The notes: generated by a model not told the origin, from the letters alone. A stretch of DNA of 64,000 nt from DASUBN01 sp036000105 (GCA_036000105.1 DASYGE010000009.1:91897-155896), one strand, 5' to 3'; counted from the stretch's first letter, positions 17,789 through 26,288 are shown. Program-made: numbers and translations.

Positions 17789-18352
17789 CTAGTAGGCGGC
17801 GTCGGAGTGGTCGTCGACGTGGCAGTCGTTCTCGGAATCCGTGTCGATGACGGCGTAGGGCTTGAAAGCCGGCAGCTCGCTCACGAGGGTCTCCTGTATC
17901 TGCCGCACCTGTCTCACGGTGGTGCAGAGTTCACGAGCTTCCTGCTTCAGCGGCTCGGCCTTGGCTTTCATGTCGTGGTCCATCTGCTTGTCACCGCTGG
18001 TCGTGAGCAGATCGGTCACCAGCATGCCGACCATGCCGCCCACCATATCCACGGCGTGCTGGCCGATCTCGAGGCCGCGCTGCTGGATGTCGTGGACGCC
18101 GGCCGCGTACTGCCTCAGCAGGCCGCGTTCCTCCCCGGTGAGCGCGACGCGCTTCTCATGGATCAGCAGGTCGCCTGCTGGCGTGATGAGCGCTTCGCTG
18201 TCGTCCTCGGCGGTGATCACCACATCGTCGCCGCGCAGGGCGATGTTGTCGCCGTTGACGCTGTTGATGCGGACATCCGCGCCGGCGCCGGCCATGAACA
18301 GCAGGCTGGCGGCGGCCAGGGAACCAAGGATGAGCTTATGAGCGGTGTTCAT
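17789..18352 (-). CDS. YggN/DUF2884-like periplasmic protein
   Basis: A protein of 187 residues with a signal peptide (hydrophobic 8-24, cleavage near AGA-D). The mature N-terminus, INSVNGDNIALRGDDVVIT, then ALITPAGDLLIHEKRVALTGEERGLLRQYAAGV, matches the YggN/DUF2884 arrangement: an I-x-P-x-G-x-L-x-I strand, then an L-x-x-x-x-R-x-LL-x-x-Y helix. The rest is helical and ends with an acidic His-Asp-rich tail (CHVDDHSDAAY). Function is unknown in the family. Here it lies inside an efflux operon between the membrane-fusion and pump genes, which suggests a periplasmic accessory role. The tail could bind metal, but nothing proves this. Confidence 0.75.
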   Translation of the reverse strand: MNTAHKLILGSLAAASLLFMAGAGADVRINSVNGDNIALRGDDVVITAEDDSEALITPAGDLLIHEKRVALTGEERGLLRQYAAGVHDIQQRGLEIGQHAVDMVGGMVGMLVTDLLTTSGDKQMDHDMKAKAEPLKQEARELCTTVRQVRQIQETLVSELPAFKPYAVIDTDSENDCHVDDHSDAAY

Positions 18353-18380
18353 GGCTGCACCTCACGCGTGGATTATGCTT

Positions 18381-19487
18381 TCAGACCGAAGGCGCGGGTC
18401 CGTTGGTGCGGGCGGCGGTGGCTTTCTGGGGCGAAGCGTTCACGATCGCCACCTTGGTGCCGTCCTTGAGGCTGTTCTGGCCCAAGGTGACCACGCTGTC
18501 GCCGGTCTTCAGGCCGCGGGTGATCTCCACCTTGTCGCCATCGGCATAGCCGAGGCTCACCGCCACGCGGTGTGCCGTACCGGCGCTCACCACGTACACC
18601 GCCGACTCGCCGTCCTCCGTGAGGATGGCGGTGCGCGGCACCGTGAGCGCGTCCTTGTGCACGTCATAAGTGATGTTGACCCGGCTGAACATGCCGGGCG
18701 CGAGGCCGCGTCCGCCGTGGCTGACTTCCACCGTCACCTTGAAGGTGCCGGTCTGGGGGTCCACCACCGGTGAGAGGCGGGCCACTCGGCCCGTGAAGAC
18801 CTTGCCGCTCATGGCGTCGGCGCTGAGTTCCGCGGGCTGGCCCGGCTTGATGCGCGCCAGGGCGTTCTCCGGCACATAGAGCACGGCGAGCAGGGGATCG
18901 AAGTCCGTGACCACATACACCGCCTGGTTAGGCATCAGGGTATTGCCCACTTTGATCAGCCGCTTGGCCACCACGCCATCGATGGGCGAGCGGATCACGG
19001 TGCGGTCCAGGTTCAGCTTGGCGATGTCGTAAGTGGCCTTGAGTACCGCCAGGTCGTATTTCACCGTATCGAATGCGTCGGTGCTGATCAGGTGGCGGTC
19101 GTAGAGGGTCTGGCTGCGGGCGAACTCCTGCTGCTTCTTCTCGTAATTGGCCTGGGCTTCTTCGCAGTTGTAGCGCAGCTCCTGGTCGTCCAGCTGGGCC
19201 AAGGCATCGCCGGCGCGCACCTGGCGGCCTTCCTCAGCGTAGATCTGCGATACGGTGCCACCCACCTTGGCCACCACCGAGGCTTCCTCGGCGGCTTCCA
19301 GGGTGGTGGTGCCCGAGTAGGTGGCGGCCACAGCACCCAATTGGGCGGTGGCGGTCTCCACCGGGATGGCTGGGACGGCGTCCTTGGCCACATCCTTGGC
19401 TTGGGCAGCACTGCCGCTGCAGCCGGAGAGCCCCAGGGCGCCTAAGGCCAGCAGGGCGATCAGCAGGGTATGCGGGGTGGATTTCAT
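18381..19487 (-). CDS. RND efflux membrane-fusion (adaptor) lipoprotein
   Basis: Periplasmic adaptor of an RND pump, 368 residues from ATG 19487 (AAGGGGA ribosome site; the ATG at 19511 is less likely). Lipobox LSGC gives a lipid anchor in the inner membrane. A lipoyl half-motif, EASVVAKVGGTVSQIYAEEGRQVRAGDALAQLDD, is followed by a short coiled-coil hairpin (about residues 105-165). Then come the second lipoyl half (TVIRSPIDGVVAKRLIKVGNTL) and the beta-barrel domain (RINITYDV, LTVPRTAIL). First gene of the operon; its promoter is overlapped by a palindrome. Confidence 0.93.
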   Translation of the reverse strand: MKSTPHTLLIALLALGALGLSGCSGSAAQAKDVAKDAVPAIPVETATAQLGAVAATYSGTTTLEAAEEASVVAKVGGTVSQIYAEEGRQVRAGDALAQLDDQELRYNCEEAQANYEKKQQEFARSQTLYDRHLISTDAFDTVKYDLAVLKATYDIAKLNLDRTVIRSPIDGVVAKRLIKVGNTLMPNQAVYVVTDFDPLLAVLYVPENALARIKPGQPAELSADAMSGKVFTGRVARLSPVVDPQTGTFKVTVEVSHGGRGLAPGMFSRVNITYDVHKDALTVPRTAILTEDGESAVYVVSAGTAHRVAVSLGYADGDKVEITRGLKTGDSVVTLGQNSLKDGTKVAIVNASPQKATAARTNGPAPSV

Positions 19488-19539
19488 GGTTTCCCCTTGG
19501 ATATTGGTCATGTTCGGTTTGCCCCAGAGTCAAGAATAC

Positions 19540-19578
19540 TGTTATAGCTAAGTATAACACCAGTTTTGTTACATGCAA
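19540..19578 (-). promoter_or_regulatory. Efflux operon promoter with overlapping operator palindrome
   Basis: Read on the minus strand: -35 TTGCAT (19578-19573), a 16-bp spacer, and -10 TATACT (19556-19551). This is about 55 bp before the adaptor ATG. TGTTATA (19540-19546) and TATAACA (19553-19559) form a 7+7-bp inverted repeat with a 6-bp centre, covering the -10 box and the predicted start site. The position fits a repressor operator, for example TetR- or MarR-type, but no regulator gene is in the window next to it. Confidence 0.65.
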
Positions 19579-19731
19579 GTTCACACCCCCCAGGATCTCG
19601 AGGGGTGGCTTAGATATATAGATGCGTGAAGAGGGAAAAGGGTTTTGGCAGGTTGGAGCAAAACAGGCCGCCTAAGCCCGTATCAGCCCGAGGCACCCCG
19701 CTCAGGGGCAGGCAAGAAGCTCTGTCCTGGA

Positions 19732-19766
19732 CTTAAGCGGCGGAGCAGGAAGCGCCGCCGCTTAAG
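19732..19766. other. 12-bp perfect stem hairpin after the protease gene
   Basis: CTTAAGCGGCGG (19732-19743) and CCGCCGCTTAAG (19755-19766) pair perfectly around an 11-nt loop, just beyond the stop of the minus-strand protease gene. No T-run follows on either side, so it is more likely an RNA 3'-end stabiliser or a Rho-type end than a classic intrinsic terminator. Confidence 0.5.
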
Positions 19767-19778
19767 GGCTCTATATCA

Positions 19779-21956
19779 TCAGTTTCGATCAGCAAGCGAG
19801 GAGGCGGGTTGGCCCTGGAACAGGCCTGCACCGGTGATATCCGCCACGATCTCGGCAGACTCATTCAGGAGCACATCGGGTTCCAGGCCGTCATCGGTAT
19901 CATCCGACGCTGGGTCGGTCCCGGCAGGCCCTTTGGGCAATTTCAGAGCGGCTTCCAGGGTGGTCGCAGGCGCCAGACCCTTGAGTTTGCGCCAGGAATT
20001 AGCCAGGGCGAGACGCTTGGCATCGTCCTCAGCCTGCTCTTTCTGACGGTCCGCCAGCACCAGGGATACGGAGGTCTCGGCCCGCTCAGCGTCTGCCTGG
20101 TGCAGGGTTTCCATGAAGAGGCGCCAGTCCGCATCCTTGGCGATACGCAGGGAATGCAGCTCCGTGAGCTTCGGCAGGGCCTTGTCCAAGCCTTCGTTCA
20201 ACGCGCTGTATTCCGCCTGACCGATCTCATCCCAGGGCATGGCCGTGTCGTTGGTGGATTCGCCCACCTGGGTCGGGTCCACCAGGGCGGGGAGGGCGAT
20301 GTCGGGGCTCACGCCCTTGTTCTGGGTGCTGGAGCCGCTCACCCGGTAGAACTTATCTACCGTGAGCTTGAGCTGGCCCGAGTCCCCGTCACCGGGGATG
20401 AAGCGGCTCAAGTCCACGAGCTGCTGCACCGTGCCCTTGCCGTAAGTCACCGAGCCCACCACGAGGCCGCGGTGGTAGTCCTGGATGGCGGCCGCGAAGA
20501 TCTCCGAAGCGGAAGCGGTGAAGCGGTTCACCAGCACCACCAGAGGGCCTGAGTAGAGCACGCCGCTGTCGTCGTCCTCGTCTTCCACGTTGATCCTGCC
20601 GCCCTGATGGCGGATCTGCACCACCGGGCCGTCCGGCACGAACAAGCCGGTCAGGTCCTCGGCTTCCTTGAGGGAGCCGCCGCCGTTGTTGCGCAGGTCC
20701 ATGACGATGCCGTCCACATGCTTGGCCTTGAGTTCGTCCACCAGGCGGCGCACGTCGTGGGTGGTGCTGGTGTAGTTCTTGTCGCCCTGCATGCGGGCTT
20801 CCAGGTCCTCATAGAAGCCCGGCACCGTGATCACGCCGACCTTATAAGCCTGTTTACCGCGGGTCACATCCACGATTTTCTTGTGGGCGGCCTGGGCCTC
20901 GAGCTTCACGTTGTCACGGGTGAGCTGGATGATCTTCTCCGGGGAACCGGGAGCGGCGCCTGCCGGCAATATCTGCAGGCGCACCACCGTGCCCGGGTTG
21001 CCGCGGATCAGCGCTACCACGTCGTCCAGGCGCCAGCCCACGATATCGCTGATGTCGCCGGTCGCGCCCTGGCCGACACCCGTGATGCGGTCATCCGGCT
21101 GCAGGCGCTTGTCCCGGGCGGCGGGGCCGCCGGGCAGCAGGTGATCCACGCGGGTGTATTCCCCCTCGGAGATCAGCGAGGCGCCTATGCCCTGCAATTT
21201 AAGGCTCATCTGGATCTGGAACTCCTCCGACTGGCTGGGGGAGAAGTAATCCGTGTGCGGATCCACCGAGTGGGCATAGGCGTTCATGAAGAGCGAGAAC
21301 ACGTCCTCGGCGCTCACCTGGCGCGTGCGGTAGGCGAAAGCCTGATAGCGTTTGCGCAGGGTGTCGGAGGCCTGGGGCCAGGTCTTGCCGGCCAAGAGCA
21401 GGTTCAGCACATCGTTCTTCACACGCTGCCGCCAGAGGTCATCCAGTTCCGCATCGTCCTTGGCCCAGGGTGCCTTGGAGCGATCGAACACGAAGCGCTC
21501 CTTGACGGTGAAGTCCGGCTCATGGGCCAGCATCTGCAAGGCGTACTGCAGGCGCTCGCTCACCCGCTTCTGGAACGTGTTGTAGATATCGAAGGCAGGC
21601 TGCAGCTTGCCGTCGCGGATGTCGTCACCGAGCGTCAGCTTGTCGCCGGCGATGCCGTCGATATCCGACTGCCGGAAGTAACTGCGGTTCGGGTCCAGAT
21701 CCTCCAGGTAATGCTTGAATATCTTCTGGGACATGGCCGCGTCGAGGGGCTGCTGCAAGTAGTGCGCGCGTTGCAGGAGGCCCGCGATGGTCTCGTCCAC
21801 CGGCACTTCGCGGGAGTCAGGTGAGATGAGCTTGGGCGTGGCGGTGACGGCCGCAGGCGCGGCGACGCTCGCGAGGCTGGCGGCGGAGGCGAGGCTGGCG
21901 GCGGAGGCGAGCAGGCCGCCGGCCAAGAGGGATAGCAGCAGGTGCTTATGGCGCAT
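19779..21956 (-). CDS. prc: Tail-specific (C-terminal processing) protease, S41 family
   Basis: Periplasmic serine/lysine protease that cuts proteins at disordered nonpolar C-termini, 725 residues from ATG 21956. The longer reading from 22076 lacks a signal at its N-terminus. A signal peptide is followed by Ala/Ser-Leu repeats. The PDZ domain covers about residues 210-300. The catalytic core has VDGIVMDLRNNGGG, Ser in NRFTASASEIFAAA and Lys in VTYGKGTVQQL. The C-terminal DUF3340 domain follows (NSWRKLKGL). The signal region carries an 18-bp tandem duplication coding ASLASA twice. Downstream partners are not clustered. Confidence 0.93.
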   Translation of the reverse strand: MRHKHLLLSLLAGGLLASAASLASAASLASVAAPAAVTATPKLISPDSREVPVDETIAGLLQRAHYLQQPLDAAMSQKIFKHYLEDLDPNRSYFRQSDIDGIAGDKLTLGDDIRDGKLQPAFDIYNTFQKRVSERLQYALQMLAHEPDFTVKERFVFDRSKAPWAKDDAELDDLWRQRVKNDVLNLLLAGKTWPQASDTLRKRYQAFAYRTRQVSAEDVFSLFMNAYAHSVDPHTDYFSPSQSEEFQIQMSLKLQGIGASLISEGEYTRVDHLLPGGPAARDKRLQPDDRITGVGQGATGDISDIVGWRLDDVVALIRGNPGTVVRLQILPAGAAPGSPEKIIQLTRDNVKLEAQAAHKKIVDVTRGKQAYKVGVITVPGFYEDLEARMQGDKNYTSTTHDVRRLVDELKAKHVDGIVMDLRNNGGGSLKEAEDLTGLFVPDGPVVQIRHQGGRINVEDEDDDSGVLYSGPLVVLVNRFTASASEIFAAAIQDYHRGLVVGSVTYGKGTVQQLVDLSRFIPGDGDSGQLKLTVDKFYRVSGSSTQNKGVSPDIALPALVDPTQVGESTNDTAMPWDEIGQAEYSALNEGLDKALPKLTELHSLRIAKDADWRLFMETLHQADAERAETSVSLVLADRQKEQAEDDAKRLALANSWRKLKGLAPATTLEAALKLPKGPAGTDPASDDTDDGLEPDVLLNESAEIVADITGAGLFQGQPASSLADRN

Positions 21957-22103
21957 GGGGGGGGTGATCCTAAAGGTTCGATGCCGGTTGTGAGCGGACT
22001 GTCTAATATATAAGCATAGGGGATGTGGCGCCCGGGCGCGAGCCCTGTCACAAAGCCCTACAATGGCGCCCGCCACCCATGCCCGCCAGGAGTATCGGCA
22101 TCC

Positions 22104-22529
22104 ATGCGCCCCATGACTTTCATCAACGGTGTCATCTTCGGCAGCACCGCGGCCTTAGCTGTAGTGCTGGTCATCATCATCTTCTTCCGCTGGGTGTTGA
22201 CCCTGGATACCACCCTGGATCAGACGGTGGTGTTGAGCGATCTACCCCTGGGTGAGCTGTTGCGCGACATGGTCATCTTCCTCGCGCTCGCGGCGCTCGC
22301 CGGCGCGGGCTTCCTGGGGGAACTTTTCCACAAGCCCTGGCGCGGCGCGGCGGACTACCTCCTGGCCGTGGCCGTGATAGCCGTGATCGTGTTTTTCTTC
22401 GCCGATCCGGCCGCACGTCTTCGGGAACTGGTCTTGCTCGTGCTGGTCGCGGCGGCCGGGGCGGTGCTGCTCACGCTGCTCGGCCGCTTGGGCTTCCTGA
22501 AGCAGGTTTCCGCCTGGCTGGGGGAGTGA
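22104..22529 (+). CDS. Small inner-membrane protein
   Basis: The ATG at 22104 (CAGGAG nine bases upstream) gives 141 residues. There are four hydrophobic segments: about 7-28, 49-68, 80-100 and 105-125. The first two are separated by a loop with LDTTLDQTVVLSDLPLGEL. No recognised family motif. An upstream TTG-type extension to 22023 would add a Pro/Arg-rich segment with no ribosome site. It diverges from prc by about 150 bp. Function cannot be assigned. Confidence 0.7.
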   Translation: MRPMTFINGVIFGSTAALAVVLVIIIFFRWVLTLDTTLDQTVVLSDLPLGELLRDMVIFLALAALAGAGFLGELFHKPWRGAADYLLAVAVIAVIVFFFADPAARLRELVLLVLVAAAGAVLLTLLGRLGFLKQVSAWLGE

Positions 22530-22915
22530 GCCCGGCCGGCCTTGGGGCGCCTGGCGGTAGGCGGCGATGCTTCCGGCTGAAACATCTGAATCAGCTTTTT
22601 TTAAGGTTTTTATAAGGTTTTTCGCTGGTAAAGGCCCGGCCGGCCGGGTACCGTGATTCCGCGTGATGCCTGTAATCCCCGCATTTGTAAAGGGCTGCCG
22701 GAGGGGGGTGATTGGGGCATAATGTGGCCACGGGTTTGGCGGAAATGCCTTGGGATTTGTTGCAGGTTTATTGACTTGAGAAGGCAAATTCGAGTAAAAC
22801 ACGTGGCCCACTAAACGGTGCGCTGGGGGATTTCGCGGGCAGACCGCTCTGCGAATCTCACGTGCGCGTTAGCAACAGAGCGAATACCTAATCCGGTATT
22901 TCAGGAGACATCCAA
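22530..22915 (+). other. Gene-free region before exbB
   Basis: No convincing ORF. A weak terminator-like hairpin, GCTGA/TCAGC (22576-22580, 22591-22595), is followed by seven Ts. Next come two direct copies of TAAGGTTTTT (22602-22611, 22613-22622), 11 bp apart. A GC-rich 14-bp palindrome, CCCGGCCGGCCGGG, lies at 22635-22648. A candidate exbB promoter is TTGACT at 22771 with TAAAAC about 18 bp later, poor at -10. I saw no good Fur box. Confidence 0.5.
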
Positions 22916-23527
22916 GTGAGCTTTCAAGAGTTGATCCATATCGCCGCGGTATCCGGCGGCATTCTGTACGTCATCACCTTCCTTCTGCTGGTCGCGCTCA
23001 CCATCATCGTGGACCGCACCTGGTATCTCGCCAAGATCGTGCGCCAGGGCGAACTCATCGCGGGCACTGTGCTTGAGATGGAAGACGTGGACCGCGATGT
23101 GCTCATGGACCTCGCCGTCCGCACCGCCAAGTACCCCCAGGGTGCGGTGCTGGAAGTGGCGCTCAAGTATCCCGATGTGAAGGATCCGGTGCGTCTCGCT
23201 GACCTCATCGAGGAGACCATCATGTTGCAGGCGCCGCGCATCGACCGCAGCCTGTGGATGCTGGACACCATCGTGACGCTCGGACCGCTGTTGGGCCTCT
23301 TGGGCACCATCGTCGGCATCTTCGAGGCCTTCAAGGTGCTCGGCGCCGCCGACACGGCCCCCACCAAGGTGACCGGCGGCGTGGCCGAAGCCTTGATCGC
23401 GACCGCCGCGGGCCTGTTCGTCGCAATCTTGGGCCTGGTGTTCTTCAACGGCCTCAACAACCGCGTGCGTCTGATCATGCATCAGATGGAAGCCATCAAA
23501 GTGATGCTGGTCAACCGGCTCACCTGA
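22916..23527 (+). CDS. exbB: ExbB-type proton channel (MotA/TolQ/ExbB family)
   Basis: Inner-membrane channel subunit that, with ExbD, converts proton flow into TonB movement. 203 residues, GTG start at 22916 with AGGAGA eight bases upstream. Three membrane segments are visible: about 12-35, a long hairpin around 118-142 (LLGLLGTIVGIFEAFKVLG), and 155-180 (EALIATAAGLFVAILGLVFFNGL). The cytoplasmic region lies between the first two. It heads the exbB-exbD-tonB unit, with gaps of 73 and 12 bp. Confidence 0.93.
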   Translation: MSFQELIHIAAVSGGILYVITFLLLVALTIIVDRTWYLAKIVRQGELIAGTVLEMEDVDRDVLMDLAVRTAKYPQGAVLEVALKYPDVKDPVRLADLIEETIMLQAPRIDRSLWMLDTIVTLGPLLGLLGTIVGIFEAFKVLGAADTAPTKVTGGVAEALIATAAGLFVAILGLVFFNGLNNRVRLIMHQMEAIKVMLVNRLT

Positions 23528-23600
23528 TAGCTCACCGCTTGAGGGTGTGGATAAACAACTTCAGTTGGGCGCCCTGTAAGGCGCCGAGGCAGGCTTTGCA

Positions 23601-23993
23601 ATGAAATCATTTGAAGCGAAGAAGGGCCGGATCGAGATCATCCCCATGATCGACATCATGTTCTTCCTGCTGGTGTTCTTCGTGATGATCACCTTGCGCA
23701 TGATCCCGGCCACGGGTATCGCCTCCAAGCTGCCTCGCAGCAGCACGGCGGTGAACATCGAACGGCCGAAGATCATCGTCAGTCTGCTCGCTGACGGCGA
23801 GATCGTGGTCGAAGACCAGAAGATGACTCCGGACCAGCTCACGTCCTATCTTCTGGGCCAAGACCCGGCGCATGCCAACGTGACGATCGCCGGCGCCAAA
23901 GAGGCGTCGCTGCAGTACCTCGTCATCGTGATGGATGCGTGCCGTTCCGCGGGCGTGACCGAGATCGGTATCGCCGCCAAGAACATCGACTAA
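23601..23993 (+). CDS. exbD: ExbD-type biopolymer transport protein
   Basis: A protein of 130 residues with one membrane segment near the N-terminus, IEIIPMIDIMFFLLVFFVM. Its Asp (about residue 17) is the proton-carrying residue of ExbD/TolR proteins. The rest is a periplasmic domain with LPRSSTAVN, then a TIAGAKEASLQYLVIVMDACRSAGVTEIGIA fold typical of the family. Located between exbB and tonB. A hairpin, GGCGCC/GGCGCC, lies in the gap before it. Confidence 0.93.
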   Translation: MKSFEAKKGRIEIIPMIDIMFFLLVFFVMITLRMIPATGIASKLPRSSTAVNIERPKIIVSLLADGEIVVEDQKMTPDQLTSYLLGQDPAHANVTIAGAKEASLQYLVIVMDACRSAGVTEIGIAAKNID

Positions 23994-24005
23994 GAAGGCC
24001 CTACC

Positions 24006-24650
24006 GTGGCACAGAAATACGTCTTCTCGGAAGGGCTGTTCACGGCCCAAAAGCTTCGCTCGCTGGGGGCGGCCGCCATACTCGAGGTCGTCATCGCCTT
24101 CAGTCTGGCCGGCATCCTCATCTGGCAGCAGCTGCACCCGACGGCAGAGCCGCCGCCGATCACCACGGCTTCGGTGACCATACCGCCGAACCCGCCGCCG
24201 CCGCCGCCACCGCCGCCGCATAACGTGCCGACGCCGCAGCCGCCGCAGCCGCAGCCCTTGAGCGAGGTGCCGCCGATCCCGACGCCGATCCCGACGCCGA
24301 ACGCGGTGCCCGTGCAGCCGCCCTCGCCGCCGCCGATCCCGACGTCGAAGCCGGTGAACCAGGACACCCTGCTGGCCGAGTTCCAGGCGAGCATGAAGGC
24401 GGCCATCGACGCAGCGAAGGTCTATCCGAAAGAGGCGATCCTCGCGGGTGAGACCGGCACCGTGACCGTCTCCTTCGACTTCGTCAACGGCGTGGTGAGC
24501 AACGTCAAGGTGGACAGGGGCAGCGGCTCCCGCGCCATCGACCGTTCCGCCATGACAGCCGTGATAAAAGCGGCCATGCCGGCCAAGCCGGCGGAGCTGG
24601 CGGGCATCAGCCACTTCGTGATCTTGCTGGATTACACCCTGGGCAACTAA
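24006..24650 (+). CDS. tonB: TonB energy transducer
   Basis: A protein of 214 residues from a GTG start. A single N-terminal membrane anchor (about residues 18-40, AILEVVIAFSLAGILIW) is followed by a proline-rich spanner (about 47-120) with Pro runs and repeats of IPTP. The C-terminal TonB domain follows (about 130-214: YPKEAILAGETGTVTVSFDFVNGVVSNVKV ... SRAIDRSAMTAV). It carries ExbB/ExbD energy to outer-membrane receptors. A strong intrinsic terminator follows the stop at 24650. Confidence 0.93.
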   Translation: MAQKYVFSEGLFTAQKLRSLGAAAILEVVIAFSLAGILIWQQLHPTAEPPPITTASVTIPPNPPPPPPPPPHNVPTPQPPQPQPLSEVPPIPTPIPTPNAVPVQPPSPPPIPTSKPVNQDTLLAEFQASMKAAIDAAKVYPKEAILAGETGTVTVSFDFVNGVVSNVKVDRGSGSRAIDRSAMTAVIKAAMPAKPAELAGISHFVILLDYTLGN

Positions 24651-24673
24651 GCCCTGGTAGTAAGGCAAACGAA

Positions 24674-24702
24674 AGCCGGCCGCGCAAGCGGCCGGCTTTT
24701 TC
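24674..24702 (+). terminator. Intrinsic terminator after tonB
   Basis: AGCCGGCCGC (24674-24683), a GCAA loop, and GCGGCCGGCT (24688-24697) form a perfect 10-bp stem followed by a T-run. It ends the exbB-exbD-tonB unit and lies just before the converging metallo-hydrolase gene. Confidence 0.9.
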
Positions 24703-24721
24703 TTTGTCTGTGAGCAGGCCC

Positions 24722-25549
24722 TTAGAAGTCTATCGTCTGGTCGACCTTCATCACGTCCAGCTTGGTCTTGAGGTGCCGGGCCTTGAGCGCCTTGGCGAAC
24801 TCCGCCGGGGTGCCGGTCAGCACCGGGAAGGTGCCGTAATGCATGGGGATCACCGTCTTCGGGTGCACCATCTGTACCGCCAGGGCAGCGCCCGTGGGCC
24901 CCATGGTGAAGTGGTCGCCGATGCAGGCCAGCATCACATCCACGTGGTGCATGTCGCCGATGAGCTTCATATCGCCGAATACATCGGTATCGCCCGTGTG
25001 ATAGAAGGTCGGCCCGCCCTTGATGGCGATCACGAAGCCACCTGCCGGGCCGCCGCTGACCACCGTGGGCGCCGCGCCGCTGGCCGCCGGGGGCGACATG
25101 GTCGAGCCATGCACCGCCGGCACGAAGGTGATGTTCACTTCACCGTCCAGAAGGGTGAGGGTGCCGCCGAAGTGGCCGAGGGTGCCGAAGCCCGCCTGTT
25201 TGGCCGGGAAGCCCAAGTCCGCCACCATGGCCGAACCCAGGTCGAAATTGGCGACGAGCTGGGCGCCGGTGCGTTTGGCGATATCCACCGCATCACCCAC
25301 GTGGTCGAAATGTCCGTGGGTCACGAGGATCAGGTCCGCCTTGTCGATGGCGGTGAGATCATCCTTGCCCTTGGGGTTGGCCGGGTTGGTGATCCAGGGA
25401 TCGATGAAGATCACATGGCCTTGCGGCGTCACGATCTTGAAAGCAGCATGGCCGTACCAGGTGAGGCTGGTGTGGCCGGCGGCCTGGGCCGCCGTCGCCA
25501 GCATCAACATGGCGCCTGCCGCCAGAAGGATGGATAGCCTGCGCAGCAT
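24722..25549 (-). CDS. Secreted metal-dependent hydrolase (beta-lactamase fold, UPF0173-like)
   Basis: A protein of 275 residues with a signal peptide (cleavage after AQA at about 23). Metallo-beta-lactamase-fold motifs are visible: LTWYGHAAFKI at the start, the zinc site THGHFDHVGD (about residues 78-87), and later YHTGDTDVFGDMKLI and PMHYGTFPVLTG. This matches the UPF0173/YtkL hydrolase layout, most of which are cytoplasmic, so the signal peptide is a local feature. Substrate unknown. It converges with tonB; upstream is a hairpin-rich gap shared with crcB. Confidence 0.85.
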   Translation of the reverse strand: MLRRLSILLAAGAMLMLATAAQAAGHTSLTWYGHAAFKIVTPQGHVIFIDPWITNPANPKGKDDLTAIDKADLILVTHGHFDHVGDAVDIAKRTGAQLVANFDLGSAMVADLGFPAKQAGFGTLGHFGGTLTLLDGEVNITFVPAVHGSTMSPPAASGAAPTVVSGGPAGGFVIAIKGGPTFYHTGDTDVFGDMKLIGDMHHVDVMLACIGDHFTMGPTGAALAVQMVHPKTVIPMHYGTFPVLTGTPAEFAKALKARHLKTKLDVMKVDQTIDF

Positions 25550-25907
25550 GGGATTCTCCTTTTGGGTATGAGACCGAGAGACTCAAGTCTAGGCGACTTT
25601 ATTCCCCCTGTGGTTGACACCCTGCGGCACGACGTGGTCACTTAGGTGTGGCGATGGGCTCGCAGCACTGCTGCGAGCGCCTGTACACGGGCGCATCGCA
25701 TGCGATGGGCGGGCGGCTGGATGCCGCCCTGGGCTGTGAGCGGAGCAGGATGCATAGCGATGCAGTACAGGCTGGATTTCCCGCGTAGCCAGGAGGCGCA
25801 GCGGGAAGCCGCCTGGAACCGCGCCATATTTGATCGGTGGGTGGTGAATCCTGCACCACAGACTGGCCCTTTAGCTTGATTTAGGCGTTCAGGAGGAGTC
25901 TTACCTT
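25550..25907. other. Hairpin-rich intergenic region between hydrolase and crcB
   Basis: No gene. It contains a near-perfect palindrome with arms GCTCGCAGCA/TGCTGCGAGC (25658-25678, one-base centre) and the palindrome CATCGCATGCGATG (25694-25707) heading a repeat shared with 40753-40830. TTCCCGC/GCGGGAA lies around 25777-25806, and a GTGGTG/CACCAC hairpin lies near 25850. Its position between two divergent promoters is unusual for so many inverted repeats. Confidence 0.65.
25694..25766 (+). repeat. Dispersed repeat, copy A
   Basis: The GCATGC-centred palindrome at 25694-25707 is followed by GGGCGG, GGATG, GCCC, then GAGCGGAGCAGGATGCATAG. The same order of blocks occurs at 40753-40830, and a palindrome alone at 7799-7818. 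It is non-coding in both full copies. Confidence 0.65.
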
Positions 25908-26288
25908 ATGTGGAATTATGTCGCTGTCGCCCTGGGTGGCGTGGTGGGTTGTTGCGCGCGTTACGGCGTGAGCCAGGCCGTGCACAACTTCTATGGGCGC
26001 GGCACTTTCCCGCTCGCCACCCTCATCATCAACGTATCCGGCTGTCTGCTCATGGGTTTCCTGTTCCAGCTCACCCTGGATAAGGCGAACGTGAGCTATT
26101 CCCTGCGGCTCGCCATCCTCACGGGTGTGCTGGGCGGGTTCACCACCTTCTCGGCCTTCGCCATGGAGACACTCCTCCTGGCAGAAGAGGGGGAGATGGG
26201 TTCCGCGGCGCTCTACATACTGATGTCGGTATCCATGGGGCTGCTCGCCGCTTATATAGGCGTCTGGTGCGCACGCAGCATCGTCTGA
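25908..26288 (+). CDS. crcB: Fluoride ion channel CrcB/Fluc
   Basis: A protein of 126 residues with four membrane segments. The Fluc signature GVLGGFTTFSAFAMET is in the third (about residues 70-85); GGVVGCCARYGVSQ is at the N-terminus and LIINVSGCLLMGF is in the second segment. Fluc channels are dual-topology dimers that export fluoride. ATG at 25908 is preceded by AGGAGG. I looked upstream for the crcB-type fluoride riboswitch and did not find its conserved 3' block. Confidence 0.93.
   Translation: MWNYVAVALGGVVGCCARYGVSQAVHNFYGRGTFPLATLIINVSGCLLMGFLFQLTLDKANVSYSLRLAILTGVLGGFTTFSAFAMETLLLAEEGEMGSAALYILMSVSMGLLAAYIGVWCARSIV

Noticed and set aside
25838..25907. Fluoride riboswitch upstream of crcB
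   Set aside because: A hairpin is present, but the conserved 3' CTGATG-CTCCT-type block and pseudoknot partner are not.
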